From the NCBI GenBank assembly GCA_900768075.1, contig CAAGBN010000068.1, forward strand, positions 12,235-76,234: a DNA stretch of 64,000 bases, written 5' to 3'. Below are positions 59,576-64,000 of the stretch, one piece after another. This DNA comes from Clostridia bacterium. Lineage in GTDB: Bacteria > Bacillota > Clostridia > Oscillospirales > Acutalibacteraceae. The stretch's first letter is position 1, and each line of letters opens with the position of its first letter. Made by a program: the position numbers and the translations under genes. The notes beneath the pieces were generated by a model. That model was not told the origin of the DNA and did no database searches. It saw only the letters and a program-made list of their open reading frames with translations.

Positions 59576-59860
59576 ATGCTTAAGATAAATATCCAGTTAT
59601 TTGCTCACAAAAAAGGTATGGGTTCAACCCGTAACGGTCGTGACTCTGAATCAAAGAGACTTGGTGTTAAGCGCGCAGACGGTCAGTTCGTTCTCGCTGG
59701 TAACATCCTTGTAAAGCAGCGTGGTACTCACATCCATCCCGGTAACAACGTTGGCAGAGGTTCAGACGACTCACTTTTCGCTCTCATCGACGGTAAAGTT
59801 AAGTTTGAGCGTATGGGCAAGGATCGCAAAAAGGTTAGCGTTTACGCAATCGAACAGTAA
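59576..59860 (+). CDS. rpmA: Ribosomal protein bL27 with cleavable N-terminal extension
   Basis: 94 residues. MLKINIQLFAHKKGMGSTRN: the first nine residues form the extension removed by Prp in Firmicutes, exposing the N-terminal tail that reaches the peptidyl transferase centre. Then GRDSESKRLGVKRADGQFV and VKQRGTHIHPGNNVGRGSDD. GGAGGTG precedes the start. Confidence 0.97.
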   Translation: MLKINIQLFAHKKGMGSTRNGRDSESKRLGVKRADGQFVLAGNILVKQRGTHIHPGNNVGRGSDDSLFALIDGKVKFERMGKDRKKVSVYAIEQ

Positions 59861-59870
59861 TAGTACATTT

Positions 59871-59902
59871 AAAGCTACTGCATCAAATGCGGTGGCTTTT
59901 TT
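59871..59902 (+). terminator. Terminator of rplU-prp-rpmA
   Basis: AAAGCTACTGCA pairs with TGCGGTGGCTTT (two G-T pairs) around TCAAA, followed by a T-run. Confidence 0.85.
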
Positions 59903-59927
59903 CATTGTCACAACGTGACAGTGAAAA

Positions 59928-59993
59928 AAATGCAGAATGCAGAATTGCGGGCAAAAGAAATGAAAAAGAAAGTAATGTCCCGCAGTGAGCGCA
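59928..59993. repeat. Degenerate intergenic repeat, possible family R1 relative
   Basis: A tandem ATGCAGA-ATGCAGA-AT, then GCGGGC and AAAAAGAAAGTAATGTCCCG with GCGAGC-like end GTGAGCGC. It resembles the second half of R1 copies; assignment weak. Confidence 0.4.
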
Positions 59994-60015
59994 GAATAAA
60001 TCAGGTCTGATAAAG

Positions 60016-60122
60016 AGGTGAGAGGCGGCTCCATAGCCGAAGCCGTCGGCTTCGGCTCAAAGCAGAGCAAGGCTCTGCTTTGTAAATCGCAAAGCGATTT
60101 AATGGAGCCGTCGCACCCACCT
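60016..60122. repeat. Cloverleaf repeat element, copy 3
   Basis: Lower stem AGGTG (60016-60020) with CACCT (60118-60122). Upper stem CGGCTCCAT (60026-60034) with ATGGAGCCG (60102-60110), the same stem sequence as copy 1. Arms: 60035-60057 (10 bp, loop GTC), 60058-60082 (11 bp, loop AAG), 60083-60101 (8 bp, loop AAA). No unpaired base at the junction. Confidence 0.87.
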
Positions 60123-60136
60123 ACAGCACAAACCAA

Positions 60137-60165
60137 ATAAAAAAGGACGGCTCGCACCGTCCTTT
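60137..60165 (-). terminator. Terminator of the nagA-ROK operon
   Basis: AAAGGACGG pairs with CCGTCCTTT around CTCGCA; A-rich on the left, so U-rich on the minus strand. Confidence 0.8.
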
Positions 60166-60178
60166 AAATTTTATCCTA

Positions 60179-61555
60179 TTATTTAATCTTAGGAAGACTT
60201 GCAGCAGCAACTGACTGACCTACACGTCTTGACTTTTCATCGGGGATGTGAAGCTGAATCTTCTTTGCAAGCTCGGGGAATTCTACATCAAGAACCTCCT
60301 GAGCTCTTTCAAGGAGGATAACACCGCCTTCGCCTGAGGTTACACGGCCCATAATAAGCACGTGCTTGATGTCATAGAATTCAGCATAGTAAGCAATAGC
60401 ATAACCGAAGTAAGCACCGATTGTGTCGTAAATATCAGCGGCTCTTTGATCACCCTCAGCCATAAGAGACTGCACAACCTTAAGCTTTTCGGCAGGGGAG
60501 AGGCTTTCGTCAAGCTCGATGCCTGCCCAGGGAGCAACCTTGATAACGCCATCCTGTGAGAAGTACTTAACACCACAGCCGTAGTCGCCTGACCACTCGT
60601 CAACCATAGCTTCCTCGCAGAAGTCAACGGGAACGAATGCAAGCTCGTTGAGCCAGCCTGTGATATTGCCGTCGGGATCAACATAACCGCCGGCCTCACT
60701 TGTACCCATAGCAACACCGAGTACGCTGTCGTCGTTTAAGTCCATAGCACCTGCAAGAGCAGTTACATCACCGTCATTTGCAACCTCGATAGGAATATCA
60801 GCACCGATTTCCTTTGCAACATCGAGATACATATTCTTAACCTTCTTGTCGAAGTCTTCTTCGTTAACTTTAAGGAAAAGTGATGCTGCCATAATACGGT
60901 TGTCGATATATACACCTGCTGATGATACACCGATGGCATCAACGCGAGGCATCTTTGAAGCTGCTGTTTTCATTGCATCTAAAATGCCCTGATAGTGATA
61001 GTCGGGGTCTGACTGAAGCTTGGGGAACCATACAACCTCTTCTGAGTATACGCTTTCACCGTCGATAACAGCACTAACCTTACGGTCACTTCCGCCTGCA
61101 TCGAAACCGATACGGCAGCCGTCAAGATGTCTGCCGATAGGTGCAGCTGATGACTTATCCTCGGGAGCGTCCTCAAGAGTACGGATTTCAACTACGAACT
61201 TTTCTTCGTATACCTTTTCCATAAAATTAACATCAAAATCACGAAGACCGCCGTAGGTGAAAGCTTCTTTAATTTTAGCACCTACAACCTCACTGCCTGC
61301 AATGATAACCTTATAACCGCCTGCAACCCAGAGAAGTGACTTTGCAATACGCTCAACAAACTTGAAGTTTTCTTCGTCATGACCTGTACCGTCAGCAAAA
61401 ATGCGTGTCTTGTATGTAGTTGTGTAGCCCTTATTTCTTTCAACGGCAATTACGATATCCTGACCGTTTTCTTTTGTTGCCTCACGCATTTCACGGCAAA
61501 CGATTGATAAAGGCTGAAATTTAGGGTCGAGTTTTGCATTAACTTTAAGCTTCAT
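60179..61555 (-). CDS. ROK-like sugar kinase fold protein with extra N-terminal domain
   Basis: 458 residues, against about 300 for usual ROK kinases. Residues about 1-145 form an unfamiliar N-terminal domain. From 146 an ASKHA fold: phosphate-1 loop RIGFDAGGSDRKVSAVIDG, NDGDVTAL at 260-267, phosphate-2 GVAMGTSEAGG at 280-290. The typical ROK zinc motif (GHxxx9CxCGxxGC) is absent; GDYGCGV is the nearest. Its start overlaps nagA by 11 bp, suggesting an amino-sugar role (for example N-acetylglucosamine kinase), which is inference. Confidence 0.75.
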   Translation of the reverse strand: MKLKVNAKLDPKFQPLSIVCREMREATKENGQDIVIAVERNKGYTTTYKTRIFADGTGHDEENFKFVERIAKSLLWVAGGYKVIIAGSEVVGAKIKEAFTYGGLRDFDVNFMEKVYEEKFVVEIRTLEDAPEDKSSAAPIGRHLDGCRIGFDAGGSDRKVSAVIDGESVYSEEVVWFPKLQSDPDYHYQGILDAMKTAASKMPRVDAIGVSSAGVYIDNRIMAASLFLKVNEEDFDKKVKNMYLDVAKEIGADIPIEVANDGDVTALAGAMDLNDDSVLGVAMGTSEAGGYVDPDGNITGWLNELAFVPVDFCEEAMVDEWSGDYGCGVKYFSQDGVIKVAPWAGIELDESLSPAEKLKVVQSLMAEGDQRAADIYDTIGAYFGYAIAYYAEFYDIKHVLIMGRVTSGEGGVILLERAQEVLDVEFPELAKKIQLHIPDEKSRRVGQSVAAASLPKIK

Positions 61556-62687
61556 ATTTAATCTTACCTCCGATAATTGTTTTTTCTACATTGAATTCAC
61601 CGTCTGTTATGATGATGTCTGCATCCTTACCTACTTCAAGTGAGCCCTTGGTCTTTTCAAGACCGAGAGTTGTCGCAGGATTGAGAGATGCACAGTTGAC
61701 ACATTCATAAAGAGAGATATCTGAGTTGGTGTAAACATTCCATACACCCTTGTTAAGGTGCAGTACACTGCCGGCTACAGTACCGTCTTCAAGACGGCAA
61801 ACGATACCGCGATAGATAATCTTTGCACCACCGAGTGTGTATTCGCCCTCGGGTAAACCGCCTGCAGGCAGACAGTCAGTGATAAAGCAAAGCTTTCTGC
61901 CCTTGAGCTTATAGAGCATATTATAAAGGCTCGCATCCACGTGGAAGGTATCAACGATAAGCTCACAGCTGATGTCAGCATTCATAGCCGCAGAAACAAC
62001 ACCGGGAGCTCTGTGCTGGAGGGGAGTCATAGCATTGAAAAGGTGAGTGACGTGCTTTACACCTGCATTGACACTTGCCATAGCTGTTTCGTAATCTGCC
62101 GAGGTATGACCCATTGAGATAACGACATCAGTGTCTCTGACGATTTCGCGGATAGCTGCGAAGTCGTTTTCGTCGGTTTCGGGTGCAAGGGTGATAGTCT
62201 TTATAATATCAGCATACTCCTTGACAAAAGCCGCATCAGGCTTGAGAATATATTTAGCATCCTGAGCGCCCTTTTTGCTCTCTGAGATGAAAGGTCCCTC
62301 TGCATGACAGCCGAGGATAACACTACCGTCCCAGTCTTTGCTTTCTTCCTTGAGGTCACGGCACACTTCAAGAGCCTTACGGATAACTTTCATATCCACA
62401 GTCATAGTTGTGGGCAGATAGCCTGTAACGCCGTTGGCAAGAAGACCCTTTGAGATTGTGCGGATACTTTCTTCTTCACCGTCGCAGACGTCTTTACCGA
62501 GATAGCCGTGAATGTGCATATCGATAAGGCCGGGTGCCACATAGCCGCCCTTTGCATCGATGATTTCAGCCTCTGCAGGTACACTGCCGAGGGGGACAAT
62601 TCCCTCGATAACATCAGAATACAGCAGAGCCGAGCCTTCGAGGATTCTGTCCTTGAGTATGATTTTACCGTTAGTAATTGCTTTCAT
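61545..62687 (-). CDS. nagA: N-acetylglucosamine-6-phosphate deacetylase
   Basis: 380 residues from the ATG preceded by AGGAAGTGA; an in-frame ATG 42 nt upstream precedes that site and is rejected. Amidohydrolase: GLIDMHIHGY, Glu metal ligand in GCHAEGPFIS, His in MGHTSADYET and THLFNAMTPLQHR, and catalytic Asp in CFITDCLPAGG. Removes acetate to give glucosamine-6-phosphate. No nagB in the window. Confidence 0.95.
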   Translation of the reverse strand: MKAITNGKIILKDRILEGSALLYSDVIEGIVPLGSVPAEAEIIDAKGGYVAPGLIDMHIHGYLGKDVCDGEEESIRTISKGLLANGVTGYLPTTMTVDMKVIRKALEVCRDLKEESKDWDGSVILGCHAEGPFISESKKGAQDAKYILKPDAAFVKEYADIIKTITLAPETDENDFAAIREIVRDTDVVISMGHTSADYETAMASVNAGVKHVTHLFNAMTPLQHRAPGVVSAAMNADISCELIVDTFHVDASLYNMLYKLKGRKLCFITDCLPAGGLPEGEYTLGGAKIIYRGIVCRLEDGTVAGSVLHLNKGVWNVYTNSDISLYECVNCASLNPATTLGLEKTKGSLEVGKDADIIITDGEFNVEKTIIGGKIKYEA

Positions 62688-62780
62688 TTTATCACTTCCT
62701 GATAAGTCAATATATGTTAATTGTATCAAAAGTGAGGTTGAAATGCAATAGGTTTTTCACTATTAATAAGGTATTAAAAA

Positions 62781-62809
62781 TAAAAAAAGGCAGGAAACAA
62801 ACCTGCCTT
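62781..62809 (-). terminator. Terminator of the M50-like gene
   Basis: AAGGCAGG pairs with CCTGCCTT around AAACAAA; A-run at 62782-62788 gives the minus-strand U-run. Confidence 0.75.
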
Positions 62810-62899
62810 GATATAATTTCTTGTTTGCTTTTATGTACTTATAACTCAGTTTAGTAACAACTCGTCAAATTGGAAGTTGGCGTTTTATATGCAAACACT

Positions 62900-63397
62900 T
62901 TATTTTGAAAATGCTAATTGATATTTAGGTAAAACAATTTTGACAAATACCGCTATATTGATTGCTAAAATGATTCCATACACAATTCGAATTGCCAATT
63001 CTGGAAAGAACAGAGATATACCATTCATATCGCCGCCTCCGAAGAAACCACAAAGAACGCTTAAATATACGGGGTCAATTAGAAGCATTGCAATCGTGAT
63101 GTAGTACATACATGCCTTAAAGATTTTTGAAGAAGTATCTCCGATTTTATTTACAAGCAGAACAAGAATATACGCCGTTATAAAAGTTGCGATAGAACCT
63201 ACAAGGCAGAAAATACCCAACTGGATATCTGTCATTCTCTCAGCATGAATATCAATCTGCACACCCATCCCCATAACATTGATTTGCTTGAATGCTCCTG
63301 TTATGAGCGTATATATTAGATGCGCACCTTCATGAATAATGTAATATGCCAGAACCGCGGACAGCAATCCTATATATTGTCGTGTTCTTTTGCTCAT
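62900..63397 (-). CDS. Small membrane protein with M50-like HEGAH motif
   Basis: 165 residues, four hydrophobic helices. The first ends in AYYIIHEGAHLIYTLITGAF, an HExxH zinc motif inside a membrane helix as in site-2 (M50) proteases. A later MLLIDPVYLSVLCGFFGGGD could give the third, Asp ligand but does not match the usual NPxPxxxLDG. It may be a minimal M50-like protease or a non-catalytic relative. AAAGGAG precedes the ATG. AT-rich codon use unlike nagA. Confidence 0.65.
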   Translation of the reverse strand: MSKRTRQYIGLLSAVLAYYIIHEGAHLIYTLITGAFKQINVMGMGVQIDIHAERMTDIQLGIFCLVGSIATFITAYILVLLVNKIGDTSSKIFKACMYYITIAMLLIDPVYLSVLCGFFGGGDMNGISLFFPELAIRIVYGIILAINIAVFVKIVLPKYQLAFSK

Positions 63398-63531
63398 ATA
63401 TTTTAGCTCCTTTGAAACTTATAATAAACCGTCAAATTCTTATTTGTCGTACTGATTATATCACACTTAATCCGAAATTACAATCAATTGTGTTATAAGA
63501 TTAATTTAGCGACGTAAGCTTTTAGTGATAT

Positions 63532-63722
63532 TCTGCCTTCGGCAGAGTGTTATTATTGCTAAAGCAATAGTGATATTGAAACCTGCGGTTTCAGTGTTAT
63601 TTTATTCGCCGATAAACTCGCGAAGCGAATAACACTGTGCCAAGCACAATAAAACTGCGAAGCAATACAACTTGCCGTAAGGCGAATAAAACTGAAAAAG
63701 CACTTCCGAAGAAGTGCTTTTT
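63532..63722. repeat. Linear array of short hairpins with a shared spacer
   Basis: Successive hairpins: TCTGCC-TTC-GGCAGA (63532-63546), TATTGC/GCAATA (63554-63569), TGAAACC-TGC-GGTTTCA (63577-63593), TTATTCGC/GCGAATAA (63602-63632), GTGC/GCAC, TGC/GCA, TTGCC/GGCGA, and AAAAAGCACTTC-CGAA-GAAGTGCTTTTT (63695-63722). Between them lie 7-8-nt spacers AGTGATAT, GTGTTAT, GTGATAT in the first half and ATAAAACT, ATACAACT (the reverse orientation) in the second. Confidence 0.75.
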
Positions 63723-63865
63723 CTTGGCCCGCCCGAAGGATTTTGTCCGACACTGCCGTGTCTATCGCCTCGCTTTGCTCGTTGCCACGTCGGCGAAAAC
63801 AGTCACACCGGACTGTTTTCTTCCGCAAACTTCGTTTGCTCCCTCCTGGTTCGAATCCCTATATA
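63723..63865. repeat. GC-rich hairpin-containing region with a tRNA T-arm-like end
   Basis: No gene supported. Contains AAAACAGTC/GACTGTTTT and GCAAAC-TTC-GTTTGC hairpins and ends in GGTTCGAATCCCTAT, 15 nt identical to the T-arm region of the nearby tRNA-Gln but in the opposite orientation. Confidence 0.5.
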
Positions 63866-63874
63866 ATCTAAATA

Positions 63875-63904
63875 AAAAAAGAAAGCATCCTGATGGATAC
63901 TTTC
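63875..63904 (-). terminator. tRNA-Gln terminator
   Basis: GAAAGCATCC (63881-63890) pairs with GGATACTTTC (63895-63904), one mismatch, with an A-run on the left that is the minus-strand U-run. Confidence 0.75.
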
Positions 63905-63909
63905 TTTTT

Positions 63910-63983
63910 TGGCAGCGGGATAGGGATTCGAACCCCAACAAACAGAGTCAGAGTCTGTCGTGCTACCGTTACACTACCCCGCT
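63910..63983 (-). tRNA. trnQ: tRNA-Gln (anticodon CUG)
   Basis: 74 nt with encoded CCA. Acceptor AGCGGGG with TCCCGCT, D-arm GTAGTGTAACGGTAGC, anticodon stem ACAGA/TCTGT with loop CTCTGAC, so anticodon CTG reading CAG (Gln). T-arm GGGGTTCGAATCCC. Discriminator G, then CCA at 63912-63910. Confidence 0.93.
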
Positions 63984-64000
63984 AAGGACGAGTGCTATTA

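Noticed and set aside
63532..63722. CRISPR array
   Set aside because: The constant parts are only 7-8 nt and the variable parts are palindromes; no cas genes are in the window.
63559..63828. 89-codon minus-strand frame
   Set aside because: It lies across the hairpin array and the GC-rich repeat; the residues follow from repeated DNA and there is no RBS.

Overview
The window looks like chromosome of a low-to-moderate GC Clostridia member, most likely a gut or rumen Oscillospirales/Ruminococcaceae-type bacterium. The basis is a SCIFF peptide with its radical SAM maturase, AddAB instead of RecBCD, a T-box before pheST, a short HisG with HisZ, a Prp protease between rplU and rpmA whose L27 carries the N-terminal extension, B12-riboswitch-controlled uptake genes, and textbook sigma-A promoters (TTGACA-17-TATAAT type). 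I cannot name a species from sequence alone.

Layout. 1-2.4 kb: the end of an unidentified protein, a YdcF-like membrane protein and an aldo/keto reductase. 2.4-6.9 kb: T-box leader, pheS, pheT, then a GtrA-like membrane protein. 7.1-14.4 kb (minus strand): a six-gene run of a phosphoglycerate-mutase-like phosphatase, YmdB phosphodiesterase, an orphan peptide-binding lipoprotein, recG, luxS and an M23/G5 cell-wall hydrolase. 14.6-21.5 kb: addB-addA. 21.6-27.6 kb: rpmE, yigZ, dgt, a foreign-looking lipoprotein gene, dnaG and rpoD. 27.7-31.6 kb: rlmA, a YbaK-type deacylase, a 40-residue Trp-rich miniprotein, rimM, trmD, HPr and a small Cys-rich membrane protein. 31.7-33 kb: cobalamin riboswitch controlling a DUF4430-type protein and an ECF S component. 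33-37.4 kb: a clan-D glycosidase, a YerB-like lipoprotein and two paralogous secreted proteins. 37.5-45.2 kb: a long histidine operon headed by a TrpR-like regulator (yerC-hisZ-G-D-C-B-H-A-F-IE). 45.5-48.5 kb: SCIFF peptide, its radical SAM maturase and a PLP decarboxylase. 48.6-48.8 kb: an unassigned highly structured RNA gene with its own promoter and terminator. 49.8-57.9 kb: a hexuronate catabolism cluster (AraC regulator, uxaC, uxuA, mannonate oxidoreductase, KDPG aldolase, KDG kinase, GPH symporter), which together take glucuronate to KDPG and then to pyruvate plus glyceraldehyde 3-phosphate. 58.1-59.9 kb: a CDP-alcohol phosphatidyltransferase, then rplU-prp-rpmA behind an L21-type leader. 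60.2-62.7 kb: nagA with a ROK-like protein. 62.9-64 kb: an M50-like membrane protein, a hairpin array and tRNA-Gln(CUG).

The most unusual content is between the genes. Three elements (27.62-27.73, 45.28-45.37 and 60.01-60.12 kb) fold on paper into closed four-way cloverleafs with no unpaired base at the junction. Each has three arms, mostly with 3-nt loops, and the arm sequences differ while pairing is kept. A separate linear array of short hairpins joined by an AGTGATAT-like spacer lies beside the tRNA gene. Two further dispersed repeat families occupy the gaps after pheT and gtrA and inside the uronate cluster. The structured RNA at 48.58-48.79 kb and the SCIFF peptide, which has Gly where the crosslinked Thr is usually found, are the other leads.
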